Positions 24,819-33,757 of a stretch of 64,000 nt of DNA are shown in pieces (the stretch's first letter is position 1; each line of letters starts with the position of its first letter). The stretch comes from JAWXCE01 sp033764775. Its GTDB lineage: Bacteria > Pseudomonadota > Alphaproteobacteria > Rhizobiales > Rhodomicrobiaceae. Made by a program: the position numbers and the translations under genes. Below the pieces are notes generated by a model. That model was not told where the DNA came from and did no database searches. It saw only the letters and a list, made by a program, of their open reading frames with translations. Location: NCBI GenBank assembly GCA_033764775.1, contig JANRIQ010000018.1, positions 248,001 through 312,000 on the forward strand, read 5' to 3'.

Positions 24819-26438
24819 TCAGCTTCCGGCGCCGTCGGCGGGCGGTTTTGGAAACCACGGCTTGTGCGTCAGCGACGAGGGTTGCTTTGTCGATGGATTT
24901 TCCAGATATCGGTTGTTGCGCGGCTCGACAGCTTCAGCCGGGACAGGGCGGCGACGCCAGACGACGGTGACGAACGCGGTCAAAAGTCCGATCACGGTCG
25001 CCAGCACCCCGAAGATCGGGTCGATCGTTTGCGCGCGCGAGACGATCCAATCCCATGTGCGCACATCCACGTCAATGGAGGCGTCGAGCGTTTTGATAAG
25101 CACCGGCGGGCGCACCTCGCCCCCGGTCTGCAGATGGGCGAAAAGCTGGAGGCGCAGGCGTTTGGAGGCGCCGGTTTCCGTGGGCGTGGCGAGCCATGTC
25201 CACACCACCGGCTCGGCAGTCGTCACGAGGCGCTGCTGCGGGCCTTCCGGGTCGATGGCGAAATCCGCGCCGATGAGGCGGGCGGACATGAACTGCGTGA
25301 CCTTCGATGCGCCCTGCTTCACCTCGCCCTCAAGCCCTTTCATCGCGTCGGAAGGCGCATCGGGAGGGGCGGCGCCTTTCCAGTCGGTGCGCAAAACCAG
25401 CGAAATCTCGGTTTTGCGGCCCTGATACATCACCTTGGGGTGGTTGTACTCGAGCGGCTTCTCCTTGAGGGCGGCCAGGAGCGGCGTGTAATCGGTGCAG
25501 TTTTCGAGCACGCCCAACTCGCGGCATTCGTCGCTCACCGGCTGGGGCGCCGGCGCGGCGGGAGGCGGCGGGGCGGCTGCGGCCGCTGGAGCCTCGGCTT
25601 GCCTTGGAGCGGCGCCGCCGCCCTCGGCGGAATTGGGCGACGCAACTCCGGCGCCGGAGGCGGATCCATCCGGCTTGGGTGCGGCGTAGCCGCTGCGAGG
25701 CGCAGTGCGCGGAGCCCCTGTCGAAACGCTGGGCGACGCTCCGTCCGGCGCTGGACGGGCATAGCTGTTGCGCGGCGCGTAACCCGAAGGCTCGGTCCGA
25801 GCCTTGGGATCGGCTTCGGCCGGGCGAACGGCACCCACCTTGGGCGGCTCGGCGTGCGCCGGCGCGGCCTCGGCCTCCGTCTGGGGTTTCAACGCGTCGT
25901 CCGAAGCCGATTTCAAGACGATCTCGCCATCGTCCGAGGCGTCCCTCGCGTCGCTTTCCTCGATAGCGAGCCTTGCCCCGCCCGCCATCATCGTGGGTGC
26001 GAAAAACTGCGCCTTCAGCGCCGCAAGCGCCGCATGGGCCGCTTCGTAACGCTCGGCGGCGAGATCGGCGGCGGCGGCCTCCACAGCGCGCCGCAGCGCC
26101 TGCTCCGCCGGTGCAGGCGCGGCTCCGTCCGCCGCTTCCCGCAGGGCGTTGAGGGTTTCGCCGATCGCGTCGATCTGTTGGCGCGCGGCGCGGCAGAAGG
26201 CGGCGTCGAAGTAAGCGGCGGCCACTTCGGCGACGCGCGGGTCGGCGGCGAACGGCGCGAGAGCCTCGGCCCGCCATGCGGAGAATGGCCGGGCGCCGTC
26301 GTTCAGGGCCGCTTGCGCCAGCCTGTCGAGTTCGGCGGTTTGCGCGTACGAGCCGGGCTGAGCCGTGCGCGGGCACCCCGCCGACGCATGAGCGTGAGGA
26401 GCCAGGAAGATGAGGACGAGTGCGACGCGTAGCAGCAT
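24819..26438 (-). CDS. Secreted/membrane-anchored protein of unknown function
   Basis: 539 residues from the ATG at 26438, with GGAG 7 bp upstream. A signal peptide (MLLRVALVLIFLAPHAHAS) is followed by a helical Ala-rich region to about residue 160, a low-complexity Ala/Pro/Gly stretch (about 165-310) with loosely repeated SGYA-PDG units, a folded domain (about 315-465), one membrane segment (IFGVLATVIGLLTAFVTVVW, about 474-493) and a cytoplasmic tail. The topology suggests a periplasmic domain anchored to the inner membrane. I know no family for it. It is the last minus-strand gene before the tRNA and lies 66 bp downstream of tgt. Confidence 0.75.
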   Translation of the reverse strand: MLLRVALVLIFLAPHAHASAGCPRTAQPGSYAQTAELDRLAQAALNDGARPFSAWRAEALAPFAADPRVAEVAAAYFDAAFCRAARQQIDAIGETLNALREAADGAAPAPAEQALRRAVEAAAADLAAERYEAAHAALAALKAQFFAPTMMAGGARLAIEESDARDASDDGEIVLKSASDDALKPQTEAEAAPAHAEPPKVGAVRPAEADPKARTEPSGYAPRNSYARPAPDGASPSVSTGAPRTAPRSGYAAPKPDGSASGAGVASPNSAEGGGAAPRQAEAPAAAAAPPPPAAPAPQPVSDECRELGVLENCTDYTPLLAALKEKPLEYNHPKVMYQGRKTEISLVLRTDWKGAAPPDAPSDAMKGLEGEVKQGASKVTQFMSARLIGADFAIDPEGPQQRLVTTAEPVVWTWLATPTETGASKRLRLQLFAHLQTGGEVRPPVLIKTLDASIDVDVRTWDWIVSRAQTIDPIFGVLATVIGLLTAFVTVVWRRRPVPAEAVEPRNNRYLENPSTKQPSSLTHKPWFPKPPADGAGS

Positions 26439-26504
26439 GACGATCTCCGCCCCAAAAAAGCGACACAACATCGCTTCTCCCATAGCACAATCAAAATGAC
26501 GGCG

Positions 26505-27647
26505 TTAAGAGTCCGCGCCTTCTGGCGGCGCTTTTCTTGCGTAAATGCGACGAACCTTGGCGGCGAACTCCGCAAAGCGCCCTTCCGCGATGGCCGCGCG
26601 CATCGCCGCCATCAAATCCTGGTAGAAATGCACGTTCGCCCAGGACAAGAGCATGGGGCCAAGATACTCGTCAGCCTTGAACAGGTGATGCAGATAGGCG
26701 CGGGAGTAGTCGCGCGCGGCCGGGCAATTGCTCGCCGCGTCGAGCGGGCGCGGGTCGGCGGCGTGGACGGCGTTCTTGATGTTCACCTTGCCCTCCCAGG
26801 TGAAGGCGAGGCCGTGGCGGCCTGCGCGCGTCGGCATCACGCAGTCGAACATGTCGGCGCCCTTCTCCACCGCGCCCACCAGGTCATCCGGCGCGCCGAC
26901 GCCCATCAGGTAACGCGGCTTATGCTCAGGCAACATCGGCAGCGTGAGGCCGAGCATTTCGAGCATGAGCGGCTGGCCCTCGCCGACCGCAAGCCCGCCC
27001 ACCGCGTAACCCGGGAAATCCATCCCGACGAGCGCCTCCGCGGAGCGCACCCGCAGCTCCGGATAGACGCCGCCCTGCACGATGCCGAACAGCGCTTGCC
27101 CGGCGCCGCCGTGCCGGCCGAACGCCTCTTGGGAACGCGCCGCCCAGCGCAGCGACAGCTCCATGGACGCGCGCGCCTCTTCCAGTGTCGCCGGGAACGG
27201 CGTGCATTCGTCAAACTGCATTTGAATGTCGGCGCCGAGCAGGCATTGGATTTCGATGGAGCGCTCAGGGCTGAGCATGTGCGCAGAGCCGTCGATGTGA
27301 GAGCGAAAGCTGACGCCCTCCTCCGTGATTTTGCGTAAAGCGGCGAGCGACATGACCTGAAAACCGCCCGAGTCGGTCAGGATCGGCCCCGGCCAGTTCA
27401 TAAAGCGGTGCAGCCCGCCGAGCGCCGCCACTCGCTCCGCGCCCGGGCGCAGCATGAGGTGATAGGTGTTGCCGAGGATGATGTCCGCGCCCGTCGTGCG
27501 CACGTGCTCGGGGAACATCGCCTTCACCGTCGCCGCGGTTCCGACCGGCATGAAGGCGGGCGTGCGGATGACGCCCCGTGACGTGTGGATTTCACCGCGC
27601 CGCGCTGCGCCGTCCCGCCCCAGTAGGGTGAACGAGAACCCTGTCAT
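26505..27647 (-). CDS. tgt: tRNA-guanine transglycosylase
   Basis: 380 residues, normal length. Tgt exchanges guanine-34 for preQ1 in tRNAs for Asp, Asn, His and Tyr, on the queuosine route. Visible signatures are TDSGGFQVMSL near residue 90, FDECTPFPAT near 145, GGLAVGEG near 215 and the nucleophile region FDCVMPTRAGRHG near 265. The zinc site is atypical: where E. coli has CxCxxC the sequence reads SNCPAARDYSRAYLHHL, keeping only the middle Cys. The start overlaps the queA stop (ATGA), so the two are translationally coupled. Confidence 0.93.
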   Translation of the reverse strand: MTGFSFTLLGRDGAARRGEIHTSRGVIRTPAFMPVGTAATVKAMFPEHVRTTGADIILGNTYHLMLRPGAERVAALGGLHRFMNWPGPILTDSGGFQVMSLAALRKITEEGVSFRSHIDGSAHMLSPERSIEIQCLLGADIQMQFDECTPFPATLEEARASMELSLRWAARSQEAFGRHGGAGQALFGIVQGGVYPELRVRSAEALVGMDFPGYAVGGLAVGEGQPLMLEMLGLTLPMLPEHKPRYLMGVGAPDDLVGAVEKGADMFDCVMPTRAGRHGLAFTWEGKVNIKNAVHAADPRPLDAASNCPAARDYSRAYLHHLFKADEYLGPMLLSWANVHFYQDLMAAMRAAIAEGRFAEFAAKVRRIYARKAPPEGADS

Positions 27648-28693
27648 GGCGAGGCCCGGTGCAGGAGGCTGGAGTCGCCGTAGGAGTAGAACTTATACCC
27701 CGCCGCAATGGCGTGCGCGTAGGCCGCCCGCATCGTCTCCAGCCCGCAGAACGCGGAGACGAGCATGAACAGCGTGGAGCGCGGCAGATGAAAATTGGTC
27801 ATCAGCATATCGACGGCGCGAAAACGGTAGCCCGGCGTGATGAATATGTCGGTTTTGCCGCGAAACGGGCGGATTTCGCCCTCCTCGTCCGCCGCGCTTT
27901 CAAGCAACCGCAGCGCCGTGGTGCCCGCCGCGACGATGCGCCCGCCACGCGCGCGGCCTGCGTTGATCGCCGCCGCCGCCTCGGGGGTGATCTCGCCCCA
28001 CTCGGCGTGCATCTTGTGCGCCGCGATGTCGTCTTTGACCGGCAGAAACGTGCCTGCGCCCACATGGAGGGTGACGAAGACGGAGGCGACGCCCCACGCG
28101 GCGATCTCGGCGAGCAACGCTTCGGTGAGGTGCAGGCTCGCGGTCGGCGCGGCGACGGCGCCCTCGCGGGCGGCGAACACGGTCTGGTAGTCGGCAGTGT
28201 CGGCGGCGTCGGTCTCGCGGCGGTTGGCGATATAAGGCGGCAGCGGCGGGGCGCCGTAAGCCGCAAGAAGCGTGGGCCAATCATCGCAGCCGAGCATGAC
28301 CGAGCCGTCATCCAGCTTTTCAAGCACGGCGATGGCGCCCTCGCCCACGCGCAGGTCGTCGCCGGGGCGCAGGCGTTTCGCCGGTCGCGCGAACGCCCGC
28401 CAGCGCTTGGCGTCCACATTTTCGTAAAGCGTGATCGAAATCGCGGCGCCCTGCCCGTCCGCCGTGCGCGCGGGGCGGAGCGTCTCGATCCGCGCGGGAA
28501 TGACCTTCGTGTCGTTCAGCACCAGAATATCGCCGGGGCGCAGAAACTGCGGCAAATCCGCGACGCGTGCGTCCGTGAACGGCGGTTGCCGCGCCGGATC
28601 CACGCACAACATCCGCCCCGAGCCGCGAGGGTGCGGCGGCCGCAGCGCGATCGCCTCTTCGGGTAGGTCGAAATCGAACGCCTCAATGCGCAT
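27644..28693 (-). CDS. queA: S-adenosylmethionine:tRNA ribosyltransferase-isomerase
   Basis: 349 residues, normal length. QueA transfers and rearranges the ribosyl part of SAM onto preQ1-tRNA to make epoxyqueuosine. Typical segments are FDLPEEAIALRPPHPRGSGR at the start, DILVLNDTKVIPARI near 55, LHVGAGTFLPVK near 215, MHAEWGEI near 230 and GYRFRAVDMLMTNFHLPRST near 290. It lies between the cyclophilin gene (21 bp) and tgt (overlap), in the ssb-to-tgt minus-strand run. Confidence 0.95.
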   Translation of the reverse strand: MRIEAFDFDLPEEAIALRPPHPRGSGRMLCVDPARQPPFTDARVADLPQFLRPGDILVLNDTKVIPARIETLRPARTADGQGAAISITLYENVDAKRWRAFARPAKRLRPGDDLRVGEGAIAVLEKLDDGSVMLGCDDWPTLLAAYGAPPLPPYIANRRETDAADTADYQTVFAAREGAVAAPTASLHLTEALLAEIAAWGVASVFVTLHVGAGTFLPVKDDIAAHKMHAEWGEITPEAAAAINAGRARGGRIVAAGTTALRLLESAADEEGEIRPFRGKTDIFITPGYRFRAVDMLMTNFHLPRSTLFMLVSAFCGLETMRAAYAHAIAAGYKFYSYGDSSLLHRASP

Positions 28694-28714
28694 GGCGTCC
28701 CGGTCGACTTCGGC

Positions 28715-29182
28715 TCAAGCGCTGACGTCGGCGGCGACGCGCATCGTGATGATCTTGTCCGGGTCGCGCACCGGTTCGCCGCGCTTGATCTTGTCCACGT
28801 TCTCCATGCCCTCGATCACGCGGCCCCAGACGGTGTACTTGTTGTCGAGGAAGGTCGCGTCGTCGAAGCAGATGAAAAACTGGCTGTCGCCGCTGTCCGG
28901 ATTGTTCGCGCGGGCCATGGACACCACGCCGCGCTCGTGCGGCTCGCGGGTGAACTCGGCCTTGAGTTTCTTGCCCGAGCCGCTCGTGCCGGTGCCTTGC
29001 GGACAGCCCGTCTGCGCCATGAAGCCGTCGATGACGCGGTGGAACGGCACGCCGTCATAGAAGCCTTCGCGCGTCAGCTCCTTGATGCGGGCGACGTGGT
29101 TCGGCGCGAGGTCGGGTCGCATCTCGATGACGACGCGGCCTTTGGTCGTCTCCAGGACGAGCGTGTTTTCAGGATCTTTCAT
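28715..29182 (-). CDS. Cytoplasmic cyclophilin-type peptidyl-prolyl isomerase
   Basis: 155 residues without signal peptide. The cyclophilin core is complete: FYDGVPFHRVIDGFMAQTG (catalytic Arg in FHRV), GVVSMARANNPDSGDSQFFI and NKYTVWGRVIEGM. It speeds proline cis-trans isomerisation in folding proteins. It is the cytosolic half of a tandem pair; the next gene upstream is an exported paralogue, an arrangement conserved in Rhizobiales between coaD and queA. Confidence 0.93.
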   Translation of the reverse strand: MKDPENTLVLETTKGRVVIEMRPDLAPNHVARIKELTREGFYDGVPFHRVIDGFMAQTGCPQGTGTSGSGKKLKAEFTREPHERGVVSMARANNPDSGDSQFFICFDDATFLDNKYTVWGRVIEGMENVDKIKRGEPVRDPDKIITMRVAADVSA

Positions 29183-29199
29183 TCTTCACTCGCCTCCGT

Positions 29200-29751
29200 T
29201 TAGCGCGCGTCCGCCGCGACTTGCATTTTCACGATCACATCTGGGTTCAACACAGTTCCGTCGCCGGCGTTCCCCTTTTTGATCTTGTCTACGTGCTCCA
29301 TGCCCTCGACCACCTGGCCGAACAAGGTGTATTTGCGGTTCAGATGCGACGCCTCCTCAAAACAGATGAAAAACTGGCTGTTGGCGGAGTTCTCATCCAT
29401 GGTGCGGGCGGCCCCCAGCGAGCCGCGCACGAAAGGCGCGTTTGAAAATTCCTTCGGCAGATTGGGGAGAGGCGAGCCGCCCTGCCCAGTTCCCGTCGGA
29501 TCGCCCGTTTGCGCCATGAAGCCGGAGATGACGCGGTGAAACTTCAGGCCGTCGTAAAAGCCGTCCCGCGCGAGCTTCTTGATGCGCTCCACATGTTTGG
29601 GCGCAAGATCGGGGCGCAGCTCGATGACCACGCGGCCGGTCTTCAGCTGCATATAGAGCGTGTTCTGCAGATTGGCGAGAGCGGCGGCCGGGGCGAGACA
29701 CACGGCGGCCAGCGCGACGGCCGCGAGGCGGGGGAACGATGCGAAGGACAT
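29200..29751 (-). CDS. Periplasmic cyclophilin-type peptidyl-prolyl isomerase
   Basis: 183 residues from the ATG at 29751 (GGAG 5 bp upstream; a GTG at 29757 is also possible). A signal peptide (LAAVALAAVCLAPAAALA, residues about 8-28) precedes a cyclophilin core with FYDGLKFHRVISGFMAQTG and NSANSQFFICFEEA. It is the exported paralogue of the next gene and would assist folding of envelope proteins. It begins 33 bp downstream of coaD. Confidence 0.92.
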   Translation of the reverse strand: MSFASFPRLAAVALAAVCLAPAAALANLQNTLYMQLKTGRVVIELRPDLAPKHVERIKKLARDGFYDGLKFHRVISGFMAQTGDPTGTGQGGSPLPNLPKEFSNAPFVRGSLGAARTMDENSANSQFFICFEEASHLNRKYTLFGQVVEGMEHVDKIKKGNAGDGTVLNPDVIVKMQVAADAR

Positions 29752-29784
29752 AAACACTCCGGTTGAAGGCGCAAGACCTAGCGA

Positions 29785-30276
29785 TTACAGCGTCTTGGAG
29801 AACTTTTGTGTCAACCGCGTGGCGGCGGCGGGAGGAGCGAAGGCCGAAACGTCGCCGCCCATCTGCGCGATCTGGCGAACGAAGCTGGACGCGAGATGCC
29901 GGTGCTCGGGCGCGGCGGCGAGGAACGCGGTCTCCAGATCCGGGGCCATGGAGGCGTTGAAGGCGGCCATCTGCGCCTCATAGGCGAAATCGGCGGCGTC
30001 GCGCAGGCCGCGCAGAATGACCTGGGCGCCGTGGTCGCGGGCGGCGGCGACGGCAAGGCCGGAAAACGTCGCGACCGCGACCCGGGTGAGGGACAGCCGC
30101 TCGGCCTCCTCGCGCAAGATGGCGACGCGCTCCTCGGCGCTGAACAGCGGCGTTTTCCCGTGGTGGGCGCCGACGCCGACGACGACGCGATCGAACATCC
30201 GCGCGGCGCGGCGGATGATGTCCATGTGGCCGTGGGTCGCCGGATCGAAACTGCCGGGGTAGAACGCGGTGCGCAT
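29785..30276 (-). CDS. coaD: Phosphopantetheine adenylyltransferase
   Basis: 163 residues from the ATG at 30276 (GGGAG at 8 bp); the longer frame to 30393 reads into gyrA. The nucleotidyltransferase signature FYPGSFDPATHGHMDII (T/HxGH) is at the N terminus and VILRGLRDAADFAYE with FVRQIAQMGGDVS follow. It makes dephospho-CoA from 4'-phosphopantetheine and ATP, the penultimate step of coenzyme A synthesis. It lies 40 bp after gyrA. Confidence 0.95.
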   Translation of the reverse strand: MRTAFYPGSFDPATHGHMDIIRRAARMFDRVVVGVGAHHGKTPLFSAEERVAILREEAERLSLTRVAVATFSGLAVAAARDHGAQVILRGLRDAADFAYEAQMAAFNASMAPDLETAFLAAAPEHRHLASSFVRQIAQMGGDVSAFAPPAAATRLTQKFSKTL

Positions 30277-30316
30277 GGTTCGTCTCCCTTGTCTCGGCGC
30301 CGCGGAGGCGCTCGCG

Positions 30317-33070
30317 CTACTGCTCCAGCGCTGTCCCGTTCGCGTCCCCCGCGCCGTCGTCGGTGACCAACTCGACCGACACCACCTTTTCATTGGCCGC
30401 GGTGTTGAAGATGGTCACGCCTTGCGTGGAGCGTCCAACGACCGACACGCCGTCCACGGGGCAGCGAATGAGCTGGCCGCCATTGGTGACGAGCATGATC
30501 TGATCGCTCACATCCACCGGGAACGAGCCGATGAGGGCGCCGTTTCTCTCGTTGACGATCATGGCGATGATGCCCTTGCCGCCGCGTCCCGAGACGCGAT
30601 ACTCATAGGCCGAGGTGCGCTTGCCGTAGCCCTTCTCCGAGATGGTGAGAATGAACTGCTCGGCCCCGCCCAGTTCGGCGTAGCGCTCGGGCGACAGCTC
30701 GGCGGCGTCGCGCGCTTCGGGCGCCTCCTCGGTGAAATCGGGCTCATCGGTCAGCGCCTTGTCGCCGCTGACGGCGCGGCGCATGGCGGCGGCCTGCTTC
30801 AGATAGGCCATGCGTTCGGCCGGCGTCGCCTTCACATGTCGCAGGATGGCCATGGAGATGACGGTGTCTTCGTCCTCCAGACGGATGCCGCGAACGCCCG
30901 TGGATTCGCGGCCCTTGAACACGCGCACATCCTCCACGGGGAACCGGATCGCCTGGCCTTTCTGCGTGGTGAGCAACACGTCGTCGGCAGGGGTGCACAC
31001 TTGTACGCCCACGATGTGGTCGCCCTCCGCGAGCTTCATGGCGATCTTGCCGTTCTGGCGCACCTCGGTGAAATCCGAGAGGGCGTTGCGTCGCACGTCC
31101 CCTGTCTGGGTGGCGAACATGACCTGCAGCGTGTCCCAGCCGCTTTCATCCTCGGGCAGCGGCAGAATGGATGTGATGACCTCGTCCTGTTGCAGCGGCA
31201 GAAGGTTGATGAGCGCCTTGCCTCGGGCCTGCGGCGCGGCGAGCGGGAGGCGCCACACTTTCATCTTGTAGGCCATGCCGCGCGAAGAGAAAAACAGCAC
31301 CGGCGTGTGGGTGCTGGCGACGAACAGGCGCGTGACGAAATCCTCGTCGCGCGTCGCCATCCCGGAACGGCCCTTGCCGCCGCGCCGTTGCGCCCGGTAA
31401 GTCGAAAGCGGGACGCGCTTGATGTAGCCCTTGTGGCTGACGGTGACGACCATCTCCTCGCGCTGGATGAGGTCTTCGTCCTCGACCTCGGACTCCACAT
31501 CGAGGATTTCGGTGCGCCGCGGCGTCGCGAACGCCTCGCGGATGGCGGTTAGCTCGTCCTTGATGATGCCGACGACCCGTTCGCGCGACGACAGGATGCC
31601 GAGGTAGTCCTTGATTTGCTCGCCGAGGCCCTTCAGTTCGTCGCCGATCTCGTCGCGCCCGAGGGCGGTGAGGCGCTGCAGGCGCAGATCGAGAATGGCG
31701 CGCGCCTGCTCCTCCGACATGCGGATGACGCCGGCGGCTGAGATGCGGTGGCGCGGATCGTCGATGAGCGCGATGAGCGGCGCGATGTCGGCGGCGGGCC
31801 AGTCGCGGCCCATGAGCGCGTCGCGGGCGGCGCCCGGGTCGGGCGCGGTGCGGATGATGCGGATGACCTCGTCGATATTGGCGACGGCGATGGCGAGACC
31901 GACGAGCACGTGGGCGCGGTCGCGAGCCTTGGTCAGCAGGAATTTGGTGCGGCGGGTGACGACTGTCTCGCGAAACTGGCAGAAGGACTGCACCATGTCC
32001 TTCAGGTTCATCACCTCGGGGCGGCCGCCGTTTAGCGCGACCATGTTCGCGTTGAACGAGGTTTGCAGCGAAGTGAAGCGGTAAAGCTGGTTCAGCACCA
32101 CGTCCGGGACGGCGTCGCGGCGCAGTTCGATGACGACGCGGAAGCCCTGGCGGTCGGACTCGTCGCGCACGTCGGAGATGCCCTCGATGCGCTTTTCCTT
32201 CACCAGCTCGGCGATGCGCTCGATCAGCAGGGCCTTGTTCACCTGGTACGGGATTTCGGTGACGATGAGCGCCTCGCGCTCCTTGCGGATGGTCTCCTGG
32301 TGGATGCGGGCGCGCATGACGATGGAGCCGCGGCCCTTGTGGTAGGCGGACCGCGCGCCCGAGCGGCCGAGAATCAGCGCACCGGTCGGAAAATCAGGGC
32401 CGGGGACGATGTCGATCAGCTCGTCGATGGTGATCGCTGGGTTGTTCAGATAGGCCACGCAAGCGTCGATCGCCTCGCCCGGATTGTGCGGGGGAACGTT
32501 CGTCGCCATGCCAACCGCGATGCCGCCCGCGCCGTTGATCAGCAAATTCGGGAAGCGCGCCGGCAAAACCACCGGTTCGCGCTCGGAATTGTCGTAGTTG
32601 TCTTGGAAATCGACGGTGTCCTTGTCGAGATCGTCGACCAGGGCGCCCGCGACGCGTTCCAGCCGCACCTCGGTGTAGCGCATCGCCGCAGGCGGGTCGC
32701 CGTCCACCGAGCCGAAATTGCCCTGCCCGTCGATGAGGGGCAGGCGCATGGAGAACTCCTGCGCCATGCGCACCAGCGCGTCGTAAACCGACTGGTCGCC
32801 GTGCGGGTGATATTTACCGATCACGTCGCCGACGACACGGGCGGATTTCCGATACGGCTTGTTCCACTCGTACCCGTTCTCGTTCATCGAGTAGAGAATG
32901 CGCCGGTGCACCGGCTTCAGCCCGTCGCGGGCGTCCGGCAGAGCGCGCGCCACGATCACGCTCATCGCGTAATCGAGATAGGATCGGCGCATCTCGTCGG
33001 TGATCACGATCGGCCGGATGCCCGAGCCGCCCTGGCCGCCGGCGGCCCCGTTTTGATCTTTTATCGACAT
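30317..33070 (-). CDS. gyrA: DNA gyrase subunit A
   Basis: 917 residues. The winged-helix/tower part contains the catalytic Tyr in EVRLERVA-type context (AAMRYTEVRLERV near residue 130) and the C-terminal DNA-wrapping beta-pinwheel carries the GyrA box QRRGGKG near residue 560. The quinolone region reads HPHGDQSVYDALVRMAQ; the residue at the E. coli Ser83 position is Gln, and Asp87 is kept. Gyrase introduces negative supercoils with GyrB (elsewhere). It follows ssb by 24 bp, so the two may be cotranscribed. Confidence 0.97.
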   Translation of the reverse strand: MSIKDQNGAAGGQGGSGIRPIVITDEMRRSYLDYAMSVIVARALPDARDGLKPVHRRILYSMNENGYEWNKPYRKSARVVGDVIGKYHPHGDQSVYDALVRMAQEFSMRLPLIDGQGNFGSVDGDPPAAMRYTEVRLERVAGALVDDLDKDTVDFQDNYDNSEREPVVLPARFPNLLINGAGGIAVGMATNVPPHNPGEAIDACVAYLNNPAITIDELIDIVPGPDFPTGALILGRSGARSAYHKGRGSIVMRARIHQETIRKEREALIVTEIPYQVNKALLIERIAELVKEKRIEGISDVRDESDRQGFRVVIELRRDAVPDVVLNQLYRFTSLQTSFNANMVALNGGRPEVMNLKDMVQSFCQFRETVVTRRTKFLLTKARDRAHVLVGLAIAVANIDEVIRIIRTAPDPGAARDALMGRDWPAADIAPLIALIDDPRHRISAAGVIRMSEEQARAILDLRLQRLTALGRDEIGDELKGLGEQIKDYLGILSSRERVVGIIKDELTAIREAFATPRRTEILDVESEVEDEDLIQREEMVVTVSHKGYIKRVPLSTYRAQRRGGKGRSGMATRDEDFVTRLFVASTHTPVLFFSSRGMAYKMKVWRLPLAAPQARGKALINLLPLQQDEVITSILPLPEDESGWDTLQVMFATQTGDVRRNALSDFTEVRQNGKIAMKLAEGDHIVGVQVCTPADDVLLTTQKGQAIRFPVEDVRVFKGRESTGVRGIRLEDEDTVISMAILRHVKATPAERMAYLKQAAAMRRAVSGDKALTDEPDFTEEAPEARDAAELSPERYAELGGAEQFILTISEKGYGKRTSAYEYRVSGRGGKGIIAMIVNERNGALIGSFPVDVSDQIMLVTNGGQLIRCPVDGVSVVGRSTQGVTIFNTAANEKVVSVELVTDDGAGDANGTALEQ

Positions 33071-33094
33071 GGAATGGCTTAGCGAGCGCGCGGT

Positions 33095-33598
33095 CTAGAA
33101 CGGTATCTCGTCATCCAACTCCTTGTCAAAGCTGACCGGGCCTTTGTTTTCGCCCCGGCCGCCCCGCTTGGCCGGCGCCGAGCCGTAACCGCCTTCGTCA
33201 TAAGCGTCCTGCGGGTTGTCGCGCATGCCCATGCCGGCCCCGTTGGCGCGGCCGTCCAGCATGGTGAGTTGACCGCCGTAGTTCTGGAGAACCACCTCGG
33301 TGGAGTAGCGGTCCTGGCCTTCTTTGTCCTGCCATTTGCGGGTCTGCAACTGGCCTTCCACGTAAACCTTCGAGCCTTTCTTCAGATATTGCTCGGCGAC
33401 ACGGCATAGACTCTCGTTGAAGATCACAACGCTGTGCCACTCGGTCTTCTCGCGCTTTTCCCCCGTCGCCTTGTCGCGCCAGTTCTCGGTCGTGGCGATG
33501 CGTAGGTTGGCGATGGGCCGCCCGTCCTGCGTCCGCCGGATCTCCGGATCGGCGCCCAGATTGCCGATCAACATCACCTTATTCACCGAACCCGCCAT
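33095..33598 (-). CDS. ssb: Single-stranded DNA-binding protein
   Basis: 167 residues from the ATG at 33598 (GGAG 6 bp upstream; longer in-frame starts to 33673 lack this). The OB fold opens MAGSVNKVMLIGNLGADPE and contains TEWHSVVIFNE and VYVEGQLQTRKW; a Gly-rich linker ends in the partner-binding acidic tip DDEIPF. It coats ssDNA and recruits repair proteins. A LexA box about 100 bp upstream (33698-33712) suggests SOS induction. gyrA follows directly. Confidence 0.95.
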   Translation of the reverse strand: MAGSVNKVMLIGNLGADPEIRRTQDGRPIANLRIATTENWRDKATGEKREKTEWHSVVIFNESLCRVAEQYLKKGSKVYVEGQLQTRKWQDKEGQDRYSTEVVLQNYGGQLTMLDGRANGAGMGMRDNPQDAYDEGGYGSAPAKRGGRGENKGPVSFDKELDDEIPF

Positions 33599-33697
33599 GG
33601 CATGCTCCATTTCAATCTGCGGCACATTAATGCCTAAAAACGCCCCTGTGCGGACGGCGTCGCCGTTATCCACACGCTGAGCGGCGATTGACTTATT

Positions 33698-33712
33698 GTT
33701 CTCTATCTGTTC
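33698..33712. promoter_or_regulatory. LexA (SOS) box upstream of ssb
   Basis: GTTCTCTATCTGTTC fits GTTC-N7-GTTC exactly. It sits in the 159-bp gap between divergent ssb and the VOC gene. In many Alphaproteobacteria this box lies between ssb and uvrA; here uvrA is replaced by a VOC protein gene. Confidence 0.85.
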
Positions 33713-33757
33713 TAAGCTTTCGGCAGCGAAGAGTCAAGCCCGCCCGCTGGAGGCCTC

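Noticed and set aside
24864..26432. 522-residue plus-strand frame
   Set aside because: Antisense to the signal-peptide protein; Arg/Gly-rich composition of a GC-rich shadow frame.
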